A DNA stretch of 64,000 nt, from assembly GCF_963678635.1 (NCBI RefSeq), contig NC_087067.1, forward strand, positions 57,762,388-57,826,387. The letters run 5' to 3'. The notes beneath the pieces were generated by a model. The model saw only the letters and a list, made by a program, of their open reading frames with translations. It was not told the DNA's origin and made no database searches. Made by a program: the position numbers and the translations under genes. This document shows, piece after piece, positions 36,441 through 48,162 of the stretch. This stretch comes from Symsagittifera roscoffensis (lineage: Eukaryota > Xenacoelomorpha > Acoela > Convolutidae). Position 1 is the stretch's first letter. Each line of letters opens with the position of its first letter.

Positions 36441-39400
36441 AGACACTGTTTATTAATAAGAAAAGCTTTTTTCTACTTCCTGAGTGATTGTTCTAAAAAA
36501 AACTGTTTTTTGCTGTTTTTTGATGATTTTTTTTGTACCCATGTGTCAGATTTTCTGGCATATGGGTACAGGTCAGAGGGCTGTGCCTCTTGAGCCAGCC
36601 CTCTGACACCTTTTTATTTTTTTTTGATGTTCAGTTTAAGTGCTCAATGTGTGCATAATTTTGCGCCTATTTCCAGTAATCTCGGGTCTGGACCTACAAA
36701 GTTACTACTTGTAATTTTTTGAAACTTTTTTTCCGAAAAAAAATTCTGTTTAAGTCCTAAATGATAGATCAAAATATCCTCCAAGACACTGTTTATTGTT
36801 AAACCAGCTCTTTTCTACTTCCTGGTTGAATTTTTTAAACAAAAAAAACTGTTTTTTTGCTGTTTTTTGATGATTTTTTTTTGTGCCCATGTGTCAGATT
36901 TTCTGGCATATCTGTACAGGTCAGAGGGCTGTGCCTCTTGAACCAGCCCTCTGACACCCTTTATTTTTTTAATCTTCAGTTTAAGTGCTCAATGTGTGCA
37001 TCATTTTGCGCCTATTTCCAGTAATCTGGAGTCTGGACCTACAAAGTTAACACTTGTAATTTTTTGAAACTTTTTTTTTCAAAAAAAAAAATTCTCTTAA
37101 AGTCTTAAATGATAGATCAAAATATCCTCCAAGACACTGTTTATTAATAAGATCAGCTCTTTTTTACTTCCTGATTGAATTCTTTGAATAAACAAACTGT
37201 TTTTTGCTGTTTTTTGATGATTTTTTTGTACCCATGTGTCAGATTTTCTGGCCTATGGGTGCAGGTCAGAGGGCTGTGCCTCTTGAGCCAGCCCTCTGAC
37301 ACCCTATATTTTTTTTGATCTTCAGTTTAACTGCTCAATGTGTGCGTCATTTTGCGCCTATTTCCAGTAATCCGGGGTTTGGACCTACAAAGTTACCACT
37401 TGTAATTTTTTGAAACTTTTTTTTCAAAAAAAAAAAAAATTCTCTTTAAGTCTTAAATGATAGATCAAAATATCCTCCCAGACACTGTTAATTAAAAAGA
37501 CCAGCTCTTTTCTACTTCCTGGTTGAATTTTTTTAACAAAGAAAACTGTTTTTTGCTGTTTTTTGATGATTTTTTTTTGTATCCATGTGTCAGATTTTCT
37601 GGCATATGGGTACAGGTCAGAGGGCTGTGCCTCTTGAGCCAGCCCTCTGAAACCCTTTGTTTTTTTAATCTTCATCTTAAGTGCTTAATGTGTGCGTCAT
37701 TTTGCGCCTATTTCCAGTAATCCGGGGTTTGGACCTGCAAAGTTAACACTTGTAATTTTTTGTAACTTTTTTTTCAAAAAAAAAAAAAAAATTCCCTTCA
37801 AGTCTTAAAAGATAGATCAAAATATCCTCCAAGACACTGTTTATTAATAAGACCAGCTCTTTTCTACTTCCTGATTGAATTTTTTAAATAAAAAAACTGT
37901 TTTTTGCTGTTTTTTGATGATTTTTTTGTACCCATGTGTCAGATTTTCTGGCTTATGGGTACAGGTCAGAGGGCTGTGCCTCTTGAGCCAGCCCTCTGAC
38001 ATCCTTTATTTTCTTTTATCTTCAGTTTAAATGCTCAATGTGTGCGTCATTTTGCGCCTATTTCCAGTTCTCTGCGGTCTGGACCTACAAAGTTCACACT
38101 TGTAGTTTTTTGAAACTTTTTTTTCAAAAAAAAAAAAATTCTCTTCAAGTCTTAAATGATAGATCAAAGTATCCTCCAAGACCCTGTTTATTAATAGGAC
38201 CAGCTCTTTTCTACTTCCTGATTGAATTTTTCAAATAAAAAAACAGATTTTTGCTGTTTTTGATGATTTTTTTTGTACCCATGTGTCAGATTTTCTGGCA
38301 TTGGGTACAGGTCAGAGGGCTGTGCCTCTTGAGCCAGCCCTCTGACACCCTTTATTTTTTTTGATCTTCAGTTTAAGTGCTCAATGTGTGCGCCATTTTG
38401 CGCCTATATCCAGTAATCTGGTGTCTGGACCTACAAAGTTAACACTTGTAATTTTTTGAAACTATTTTTTCAAAAAAAAAAGTTCTCTTTAGGTCTTAAA
38501 TGATAGATCAAAATATCCTCCAAGACACTGTTTATTAATAAGACCAGCTCTTTTCTACTTCCTGATTGAATTTTTCAAATAAAAAAACTGTTTTTTGCTG
38601 TTTTTGATGATTTTTTTTGTACCCATGTGTCAGATTTTCTGGCATTGGGTACAGGTCAGAGTGCTGTGCCTCTTGAGCCAGCCCTCTGACACCCTTTATT
38701 TTTTTTGATCTTCAGTTTAAGTGCTCAATTTGTGCGTCATTTTGCGCCTATTTCCAGTAATCTGGTGTCTGGACCTACAAAGTTAACACTTGTAGTTTTT
38801 TTAAACTTTTTTTTCAAAAAAAAATATCTTCAAGTCTTAAATGATAGATCAAAATATCCTCCAAGACACTGTTCATTAATAAGACCAGCTCTTTTCTACT
38901 TCCCGGTTGAATTTTTTTAACAAATTAAACTGTTTTTTGCTGTTTTTTGATGATTTTTTTGGATCCATGTGTCAGATTTTCTGGCATATGGGTATAGGTC
39001 AGAGGGCTGTGCCTCTTGAGCCAGCCCTCTGACACCCTTTATTTTTTTTGATCTTCAGTTTAAGTGCTCAATGTGTGCGCCATTTTGCGCCTATATCCAG
39101 TAATCTGGTGTCTGGACCTACAAAGTTAACACTTGTAATTTTTTGAAACTATTTTTTCAAAAAAAAGTTCTCTTTAGGTCTTAAATGATAGATCAAAATA
39201 TCCTCCAAGACACTGTTTATTAATAAGACCAGCTCTTTTCTACTTCCTGATTGAATTTTTTAAATAAAAAAACTGTTTTTTGCTGTTTTTTGATGATTTT
39301 TTTTGTACCCTTGTGTCAGATTTTCTGGGATATGGGTACAGGTCAGAGGGCTGTGCCTCTTGAGCCAGCCCTCTGACACCTTTCATTTTTTTTGATCTTC

Positions 39401-39543
39401 AGTTTAAGTGCTCAATTTGTGCGTTATTTTGCGCCTAATTCCAGTAATCTGGGGTCTGGACCTACAACGTTAACACTTGTAGTTTTTTGAAACTTTTTTC
39501 TCCGAAAAAAAAATCTCTTTAAGTCTTAAATGATAGATCAAAA

Positions 39544-40232
39544 TATCCTCCAAGACACTGTTTATTAATAAGACCAGCTCTTTTCTACTTCCTGATTGAA
39601 TTTTTTAAATAAAAAACTGTTTTTTGCTGTTTTTTGATGATTTTTTTTGTACCCATATGTCAGATTTTCTGGCATATGGGTACAGCTCAGAGACATGTGC
39701 CTCTTGAGCCAGCCCTCTGACACCCTTTATTTTTTTTATCTTCAGTTTAAGTGCTCAATGTGTGCGTCATCTTGCGCCTATATCCAGTAATCTGGTGTCT
39801 GGACCTACAAAGTTAACACTTGTAATTTTTTGAAACTTTTTTTCAAAAAAAAAAAAATTCTCTCTAGGTCTTAAATGATAGATCAAAATATCCTCCAAGA
39901 CACTGTTTTTAATAAGACCAGCTCTTTTCTACTTCCTGATTGAATTTTTTAAATAAAAAACTGTTTTTTGCTGTTTTTTGATGATTTTTTTTGTACCCAT
40001 ATGTCAGATTTTCTGGCATATGGGTACAGCTCAGAGACATGTGCCTCTTGAGCCAGCCCTCTGACATCCTTTATTTTTTTTATCTTCAGTTTAAGTGCTC
40101 AATGTGTGCGTCATCTTGCGCCTATATCCAGTAATCTGGTGTCTGGACCTACAAAGTTAACACTTGTAATTTTTTGAAACTTTTTTTCAAAAAAAAAAAA
40201 ATTCTCTCTAGGTCTTAAATGATAGATCAAAA
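39544..40232 (+). repeat. Adjacent near-identical B units
   Basis: Units 39544-39888 and 39889-40232 share a private left-arm change, GTACAGCTCAGAGACATG, together with GTCATCTTGCGCC and CTCTCTAGGTCTT. This is a one-unit tandem duplication. A similar neighbouring pair is 38170/38514, sharing TTCTGGCATTGGGTAC, and another is 41988/42336, sharing GAAAACTAATTTTTGCTG. Confidence 0.85.
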
Positions 40233-42539
40233 TATCCTCCAAGACACTGTTTTTAATAAGAACAGCTCTTTTCTAATTCCTGATTGAATTTTAAAAAAAG
40301 AATTGTTTTTTGCTGTACTTTGATGATTTTTTTTGTACCCATTTGTCAGATTTTCTGGCATATGGGTACAGGTCAGAGACTTGTGCCTCTTGAGCCAGCC
40401 CTCTGACACCCTTTATTTTTTTGATCTTCAGTTTAAGTGCTCAATGTGTGCGTCATTTTGCGCCTATTTCCAGTAATCTGGTGTCTGGACCTACAAAGTT
40501 AACACTTGTAGTTTTTTGAAACTTTTTTTTTCAAAAAAAAAAAAAATATCTTCAAGTCTTAAATGATAGATCAAAATATCCTCCAAGACACTGTTTATTA
40601 ATAAGACCAGCTCTTTTCTACTTCCTGATTGAATTTTTTAAATAAAAAACTGTTTTTTGCTGTTTTTTGATGATTTTTTTTGTACCCATGTGTCAGATTT
40701 TCTGGCATATGGGTACAGGTCAGGGACCTGTGCCTCTTGAGCCAGCCCTCTGACACCCTTTTTTTTGATCTTCAGTTTAAGTGCTCAATGTGTGCGTCAT
40801 TTTGCGCCTATTTCCAGTAATCTGGTGTCTGGACCTACAAAGTTAACACTTGTAGTTTTTTGAAACTTTTTTTTCAAAAAAAAAATATATATCTTCAAGT
40901 CTTAAATGATAGATCAAAATATCCTCCAAGACACTGTTCATTAATAAGACCAGCTATTTTCTACTTCCTGGTTTAATTTTTTTAACAAAGAAAACTGTTT
41001 TTTGCTGTTTTTTGATGATTTTTTTTTGTATCCATGTGTCAGATTTCTGGCATATGGGTACAGGTCAGAGGGCTGTGCCTCTTGAGCCAGCCCTCTGAAA
41101 CCCTTTGTTTTTTTTTAATCTTCAGTTTAATTGCTTAATGTGTGCGTCATTTTGCGCCTATTTCCAGTAATCTGGGGTCTGGACCTACAAAGTTAACACT
41201 TGTAATTTTTTGAAACTTTTTTTTCAAAAAAAAAAAAATTCTCTTCAAGTCTTAAATGATAGATCAAAATATCCTCTAAGACAATGTTTATTAATAAGAC
41301 CAGCTCTTTTCTACTTCCTGATTGAATTTTTAAAATAAAAAAAACTGTTTTTTGCTGTTTTTTGATGATTTTTTTTTTTGAATCCATGTGTCAAATTTTC
41401 TGGCATATGGGTACAGGTCAGAGGGCTGTGCCTCTTGAGCCAGCCCTCTGACATCCTTTATTTTTTTTGATCTTCAGTTTAAGTGCTCAAAGTGTGCGTC
41501 ATTTTGCGCCCATTTCCAGTAATCTGGGGTCTGGACCTACAAAGTTAACACTTGTAGTTTTTTGAAAATTTTTTTTCAAAAAAAAAAAAAAGAAAAACTT
41601 CTCTTTAAGTCTTAAATGATAGATCAAAATACCTGCAAGACACTGTTTATTAATAAAACCAGCTCTTTTCTGCTTCCTGGTTGAATTTTTTGAACAAAGA
41701 AAACTGTTTTTTTTTGCTGTTTTTTGATGATTTTTTTTTGTATCCATGTGTCAGATTTTCTGGCATATGTGTACAGGTCAGAGGGCTGTGCCTCTTGAGC
41801 CAGCCCTCTGACACCCTTTAATTTTTTTGATCTCCAGTTTAAGTGCTTAATGTGTGCGTCATTTTGCGCCTATTTCCAGTAATCTGGGGTCTGGACCTAC
41901 AAAGTTAACACTTGTATTTTTTTTGAAACTTTTTTTTCAAAAAAAAACAAAAAAAATTCTCTTCAAGTCTTAAATGATAAATCAAAATATCCTCCAAGAC
42001 AATGTTTATTAATAAGACCAGCTCTTTTCTACTTCCTGGTTGATTTTTTTAAACAAAGAAAACTAATTTTTGCTGTTTTTTGATGATTTTTTTTGTACCC
42101 ATGTGTCAGATTTTCTGGCATATGGGTACAGTTCAGAGGGATGTACCTCTTGAGCCAGCCCTCTGACACCCTATATGTTTTTTAATCTTCAGTTTAAGTG
42201 CTCAATGTGTGCGTCATTTTGCGACTATTTCCAGTAATCTGGGGTCTGAACCTACAAAGTTACCACTTGTATTTTTTTGAAACTTTTTTTCCGAAAAAAA
42301 ATATTTCTCCTTAAGTCCTAAATGATAGATCAAAATATCCTCCAAGACAATGTTTATTAATAAGACCAGCTCTTTTCTTCTTCCTGGTTGATTTTTTTAA
42401 ACAAAGAAAACTAATTTTTGCTGTTTTTTGATGATTTTTTTTGTACCCATGTGTCAGATTTTCTGGCATATGGGTACAGGTCAGAGGCTGTGCCTCTTGA
42501 GCCAGCCCTCTGACACCCAATATTTTTTGTTTAATCTTT

Positions 42540-43950
42540 AGTTTAAGTGCTTAATGTGTGCGTCATTTTGCGCCTATTTCCAGTAATCTGGGCTCTGGAC
42601 CTACAAAGTTAACACTTGTAATTTTTTGAAAATTTTTTTTCCAAAAAAAAAAAAAAAATCTCTTCAAGTCTTAAATGATAGATCAAAATATCCTCCAAGA
42701 CAATGTTTATTAATAAGACCGGCTCTTTTCTACTTCCTGCTTGATTTTTTTAAAATAAAAAAACCGTTTTTTGTTGTTTTTTGATGATTTTTTTTGTATC
42801 CATGTGTCAGATTTTCTGGCATATGGGTACAGGTCAGAGGGCTGTGCCTCTTGAGCCAGCCCTCTGACATCCTTTATTTTTTTGATCTTCAGTTTAAGTG
42901 ATCAATGTGTGCGTCATTTTGCGCCTATTTCCAGTAATCTGGGGTCTGGACCTACAAAGTTAACACTTGTAATTTTTTGAAAATTTTTTTTCAAAAAAAA
43001 AAAAAATAATTCTCTTTAAGTCTTAAATGATAGATCAAAGTATCCTCCAAGACACTGTTTATTAAAAATACCAGCTCTTTTCTACTTCTTGATTGAATTT
43101 TTTAAATAAAAAAACTGTTTTTTGCTGTTTTTTGATGATTTTTTTGTTCCCATGTGTCAGATTTTCTGGCATATGGGTACAGGTCAGAGGGGTGTGCCTC
43201 TTGAGCCAGCCCTCTGACATCCTTTATTTTTTTTTTTTGATCTTCAGTTTAAGTGCTCATTGTGTGCGTCATTTTGCGCCTATTTCCAGTAATCTGGGGT
43301 CTGGACCTACAAAGTAAACATTAAAGTTTTTTGAATTTTTTTTTTCAAAAAAAAGAAAAAGAAAAACTTCTCTTTAAGTCTTAAATGATATATCAAAATA
43401 CCTGCAAGACACTGTTTATTAATAAAACCAGCTCTTTTCTACTTCCTGGTTGTATTTTTTAAACACAAAAAACTGTTTTTTTTTGCTGTTTTTTGATGAT
43501 TTTTTTTTGTATCCATGTGTAAGATTTTCTGGCATATGGGTACAGGTCAGAGGACTGTGCCTCTTGAGCCAGCCCTCTGACAACCTTTATTTTTTTGATC
43601 TTCAGTTTAAGTGCTTAATGTGTGCGCCATTTGCGCCTATTTCCAGTAGTCTGGGATCTGGACCTACAAAGTTAACACTTGTATTTTTTTGAATCTTTTT
43701 TTTCAAAAATAACAAAAAAAAATTCTCTTCAAGTCTTAAATGATAGATCAAAATATCCTCCAAGACACTGTTTATTAATAAAATCAGCTCTTTTTTACTT
43801 CCTGGTTGAATTTTTTAAATGAACAAACTGTTTTTTGCTGTTTTTTGATGATTTTTTTGTACCCATGTGTCAGATTTTCTGGCATATGGGTACAGGTCAG
43901 AGGGCTGTGCCTCTTGAGCCAGCCCACTGACACCCTATATATATTTTTTG
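42540..43950 (+). repeat. Four-unit satellite B duplication, copy 1
   Basis: Four consecutive B units recur about 1411-1414 bp downstream. Private markers in order: CTGGGCTCTGGACC (42590 and 44008), GACCGGCTCTTTTC (42717 and 44131), GATCAAAGTATCC with CTACTTCTTGATTG (about 43034 and 44445), ATACCTGCAAGAC (about 43398 and 44809), and ATCAGCTCTTTTTTACTTCC or its TTCAGCTC form (about 43781 and 45193). Confidence 0.88.
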
Positions 43951-45269
43951 ATCTTCAGTTTAAGTGCTTAATGTGTGCGTCATTTTGCGCCTATTTCCAG
44001 TAATCTGGGCTCTGGACCTACAAAGTTAACACTTGTAATTTTTTGAAATTTTTTTTTCAAAAAAAAAAAAAATCTCTTCAAGTCTTAAATGATAGATCAA
44101 AATATCCTCCAAGACAATGTTTATTAATAAGACCGGCTCTTTTCTACTTCCTGCTTGAGATTTTTAAATTTAAAAAACCGTTTTCTGCTGTTTTTTGATG
44201 ATTTTTTTTGTATCCATGTGTCAGATTTTCTGGCATATGGGTACAGGTCAGAGGGGTGTGCCTCTTGAGCCAGCCCTCTGACACCCTTTATTTTTTTTTA
44301 ATCTTCAGTTTAAGTGCTTAATGTGTGCGTCATTTTGCGCCTATTTCCAGTAATCTGGTCTCTGGACCTACAAAGTTAACACTTGTAATTTTTTGAAATT
44401 TTTTTTTCAAAAAAAAAAAAATCTCTTCAAGTCTTAAATGATAGATCAAAGTATCCTCCAAGACACTGTTTATTAAAAAGACCAGCTCTTTTCTACTTCT
44501 TGATTGAATTTTTTAAATTAAAAAAACTGTTTTTTGCTGTTTTTTGATGATTTTTTTTGTACCCATGTGTCAGATTTTCTGGCATATGGGTACATGTCAG
44601 AGGGGTGTGCCTCTTGAGCCAGCCCTCTGACACCCTTTATTTTTTTTTAATCTTCAGTTTAAGTGCTCATTGTGTGCGTCATTTTGCGCCTATTTCCAGT
44701 AATCTGGGGTCTGGACCTACAAAGTTAACACTTGTAGTTTTTTGATTTTTTTTTTTCAAAAAAAAGAAAAAAAAAAACTTCTCTTTAAGTCTTAAATGTT
44801 ATATCAAAATACCTGCAAGACACTGTTTATTAATAAAACCAGCTCTTTTCTACTTCCTGGTTGTGTTTTTTAAACAAAGAAAACTGTTTTTTTTTGCTGT
44901 TTTTTGATGATTTTTTTTGTATCCATGTGTAAGATTTTCTGGCATATGGGTACAGGTCAGAGGACTGTGCCTCTTGAGCCAGCCCTCTGACACCCTTTAT
45001 TTTTTTGATCTTCAGTTTAAGTGCTTAATGTGTGCGTCATTTTGCGCCTATTTCCAGTAATCTGGGGTCTGGACCTACAAAAATAACACTTGTATTTTTT
45101 TGAAACTTTTTTTTCAAAAATAACAAAAGAAATTTCTCTTCAAGTCTTAAATGATAGATCAAAATATCCTCCAAGACCCTGTTTATTAGTAAGTTCAGCT
45201 CTTTTTTACTTCCTGGTTGAATTTTTTAAATAAACAAACTGTTTTTTGCTGTTTTTTGATGATTTTTTT

Positions 45270-45304
45270 GTACCCATGTGTCAGATTTTCTGGCATATGG
45301 GTAC
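45270..45304. other. Inverted repeat 1 of satellite B (hairpin potential)
   Basis: Left arm GTACCCATGTG (45270-45280) and right arm CATATGGGTAC (45294-45304) pair at 10 of 11 positions around a 13-base loop. The same arms are present in most B units. In several copies the left arm reads GTATCC, and in one (about 36874-36918) both arms have drifted separately. No clear compensating changes are seen, which argues against strong selection for an RNA stem. Confidence 0.8.
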
Positions 45305-45306
45305 AG

Positions 45307-45342
45307 GTCAGAGGGCTGTGCCTCTTGAGCCAGCCCTCTGAC
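45307..45342. other. Inverted repeat 2 of satellite B (hairpin potential)
   Basis: Left arm GTCAGAGGGCTG (45307-45318) and right arm CAGCCCTCTGAC (45331-45342) are perfect 12-bp reverse complements around a 12-base loop, which itself can pair CTC with GAG. This is the most GC-rich part of the B unit and the best conserved. The right arm is steadier than the left, which appears as CAGAGGGGTGTG, CAGAGACATGTG and CAGAGGACTGTG in different units. Confidence 0.85.
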
Positions 45343-45624
45343 ACCCTCTATATTTTTTTTGATCTTCAGTTTGAGTGCTCAATGTGTGCGTCATTTTGCG
45401 CCTATTTCCAGTAATCTGGGATCTGAACCTACAAAGTTACCACTTGTAATTTTTTGAATTTTTTTTTTCCGAAAATAAAAAATTTCTCTTTAAGTCTTAA
45501 ATGATAGATCAAAATATCCTCCAAGACACTGTTTATTAATAAAACCAGCTCTTTTCTACTTCCTGATTGAATTTTTTAAATAGAAAAACTGTTTTTTGCT
45601 GTTTTTTGATGATTTTTTTTGTAC

Positions 45625-45660
45625 ACATTTGTTAGATTTTTTGTTGTTTCATTCGTCACA
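45625..45660 (+). other. Junction from satellite B to satellite A
   Basis: The last B unit decays through GTACACATTTGTTAGATTTT (normally GTACCCATGTGTCAGATTTT) and passes at about 45641 into TTGTTGTTTCATTCGTCAC, which is A2 from about base 10. Together with the left junction, about 311 bp of A is missing relative to a clean insertion. Only a run of T is shared at the joint. Confidence 0.85.
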
Positions 45661-48162
45661 TTTACTGGTTAGGCGATAGTTGCAGAAGCGAATTTGCGCT
45701 GTGGTGATTGTTTGTTCGAAAAAAATTGTCGTCACAGTACTGGCAGTTTTTCTTTCTTTTTGGTCTTGAATACCAGACATTATTTGAGTTTTCACAAATC
45801 TGAAAGCAAGTGCTGCCTTTTTGGGTTTGGTAAAGCCTTTATAACTTGTTAAGGGTACCTGGGAAGGCTTAATTATTGATTTCACATTTTTTTCCTGGAA
45901 TTTTGTCTTTTTATGTGTCTATCAGTGATGCGGTTTTTCTCGTTACAAGTTTTTCCATTTTTGATCACAGTGACTGGTTGACAGTTTTTTTGATAAGCTC
46001 ATTTTTTTGTTCATTTATTCAAATCTACAAGTGATAAGATTGTTGCACTCGCGAATTCGCGCTGGAGTGTTTTTGTCTCAATAAAGTTGTCACAAATTGG
46101 TAGTTTCCACTTGCTTTTGGTCTTGGCTACTGAATTTTTCTTCAGTTTTGACATCTTTGAAATACCCAGCGACGCTTTTTCGGGGTGTTAATGCGTTGTG
46201 GACGTGCTGACGGTTCCTGGGAGTACTAAGTTTTTGATTTTGGTGTTAATGTTTCTGAAATATGTCTTTTTCTGTGTTCATCTTTTATGCGGTTTTTTGT
46301 GGTACAAGTTTTTTCTTTTTCGAGGACAATGTGTGGCTTGTTAAGTCATCTTGATGTGTTCATTATTGTTTCATTCGTCAAATCTACTAGGAAAGCGATA
46401 GTTGCAGAAGCGAATTTGCTCTGTGGTGATTTTTTGTTCGAAAAAAATGTCGTCACATTACTGGCAGTTTTTTTTTTCTTTTTGGTCTTGACTACCAGAC
46501 ATTATTTGAGTTTTCACAATTTTGAAAGGCAGTGGTGCCTTTTTGGGTTTGATGATGCCTTTATAATTTGTTAAGGGTACCTGGGAAGGCTTAATTATTG
46601 ATTTCACTTTTTTTTTACTGGAATCAAGTCTTTTTATGTGTCTATCAGTGATAAGGTTTTTCTCATTACAAGTTTTTCCTTTTTTGATCACAGTGACTGG
46701 TTGACATAGTTTTTTTGGTGTGCTTATTTTTGTTCATTTATTCGAATCTACTAGTGTTGCGGTCTTTGCACTCGCGAATTCGCGCTGGAGTGTTTTTGTC
46801 TTTATAAAGTTGTCACAAATTGGTAGTTTCCACTATCTTTTGGTCTTGGCTACTGAATGTTTCTTCAGTTTTGACATCTTTGAAATACCCAGGGACGCTT
46901 TTTCGGGGTGTTAATGCGTTGTGGACGTGCTGACGTTTCCTGGGAGTACCAAGTTTTTAATTTTGGTTCTTGTGTTTCTGAAATATGTCTTTTTTGTGTT
47001 CATCTTTTATGCGGTTTTTTGTGGTACAAGTTTTTTCATTTTTGAGGACAGTTTGTGGCTAGTTAAGTCATCTTGATGTGTTCATTGTTGTTTCATTCGT
47101 CAAGTTTTTTGGTTAGGCGATAGTTGCAGAAGCGAATTTGCGCTGTGGTGATTTTTTGTTCGAAAAAAATTGTCGTCACAGTACTGGCAGTTTTTCTTTC
47201 TTTTTGGTCTTGACTACCAGACATTATTTGAGTTTTCACAAACTTGAAAGGCAGTGGTGCCTTTTTGGGTTTGGTAATGCCTTTATAATTTGTTAAGGGT
47301 ACCTGGGAAGGCTTAATTATTGATTTCACTTTTTTTTTTACTGGAATCAAGTCTTTTTATGTGTCTATCAGTGATGCGGTTTTTCTCGTTACAAGTTTTT
47401 CCATTTTTGGTCACTGTGACTGGTTGACATAGTTATTTTGATGTGCTCATTTTTCTTCATTTATTCAAATCTACTAGTGTTGCGATTGTTGCACTCGCGA
47501 ATTCGCGCTGGAGTGTTTTTGTCTCAAAAAAGTTGTCACAAATTGGTAGTTTCCACTTGCTTTTGGTCTTGGCTACTGAATGTTTCTTCAGTTTTGACAT
47601 CTTTGAAATACCCAGCGACGCTTTTTCGGGGTGTTAACGCGTTGTGGCCATGCTGACGGTTCCTGGGCGTACTAAGTTTTTAATTTTGCTATTTTTAATT
47701 CTGAAATATGTTTTTTTTTGTGTTCATCTTTGATGCGATTTTTTGTGGTACAATTTTTTTTTCATTTTTGAGCACAGTGTGTGGCTAGTTAAGTCATCTT
47801 GATGTGTTCATTGTTGTTTCCTTCGTCAAATTTACTGGTTAGGCGATAGTTGCAGAAGCGAATTTGCGCTGTGGTGATTTTTTGTTCGAAGAAAATGTCG
47901 TCACATTACTGGCAGTTTTTCTTCCTTTTTGGTCTTGACTACCAGACATTATTTGAGTTTTCACAAATTTGAAAGACATTGGTGCCTTTTTGGGTTTGGT
48001 GATGCCTTTATAACTTGTTAAGGGTACCTGGGAGGGCTTAATTATTGATTTCACTTTTTTTCCTGGAATCATGTCTTTTTATGTGTCTATCAGTCATGGG
48101 GTTTTTCTCCTTACAAGTTTTTCCATTTTTGATCACAGTGACTGGTTGACATAGTTTCTTTT

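Larger units (their letters stand above)
43950..45400 (+). repeat. Four-unit satellite B duplication, copy 2
   Basis: Second copy of the roughly 1.41-kb block, directly adjacent to the first. The copies differ by scattered substitutions and by homopolymer lengths in the T-run and A-run. Similarity fades after about 45400, where the last full unit reads CCGAAAATAAAA in the A-rich run. Confidence 0.85.
45165..45514 (+). repeat. Representative satellite B monomer
   Basis: A 350-bp copy with both hairpin stems intact. Order: TATCCTCCAAGAC, CAGCTCTTTTTTACTTCC, an AT-rich stretch ending CTGTTTTTTGCTG, TTTTTTGATGATTTTTTTG, hairpin 1 (45270-45304), hairpin 2 (45307-45342), GATCTTCAGTTT, GTGCGTCATTTTGCGCC, ATTTCCAGTAATCTGG, ACCTACAAAGTTA, then a T-run next to an A-rich run, then AAGTCTTAAATGATAGATC. 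Frames across the unit are short and are not preserved between copies. Confidence 0.9.
36432..45640 (+). repeat. Satellite B array (about 347-bp repeat)
   Basis: Tandem array with 26 full units and a 126-bp partial one. Taking TATCCTCCAAGACA as the unit start, units begin near 36432, 36775, 37123, 37471, 37823, 38170, 38514, 38855, 39199, 39544, 39889, 40233, 40577, 40920, 41270, 41630, 41988, 42336, 42689, 43041, 43399, 43754, 44103, 44452, 44810, 45165 and 45515. Length varies from 341 to 360, mostly through homopolymer runs. Each unit holds a CCAGCTCTTTTCTACTTCC segment, two hairpins, TGTGCGTCATTTTGCGCC, a GGTCTGGACCTACAAAG segment and a T-run/A-run. I see no convincing alignment to satellite A. 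Orientation is uniform. Confidence 0.97.

Noticed and set aside
37424-37675. Frames in satellite B on both strands (for example VRFSGIWVQVRGLCLLSQPS-like)
   Set aside because: They cover the hairpin region and appear in many units only through repetition. Homopolymer length changes shift the frame between neighbours.
36432-45640. Distant homology of satellite B to satellite A
   Set aside because: Short motifs occur in the same order (TTTGCGC, GGTCT-GAC-TAC, CTTAA-AT, TTTGATG followed by a T-run), but their spacing is inconsistent and T-rich sequence makes such matches likely by chance. A profile comparison with shuffled controls would decide.
36432-45640. CRISPR-like or transposon interpretation of the B hairpins
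   Set aside because: There are no short direct repeats with unique spacers, no terminal inverted repeats bounding a unit, no target-site duplications and no transposase or helicase frame.
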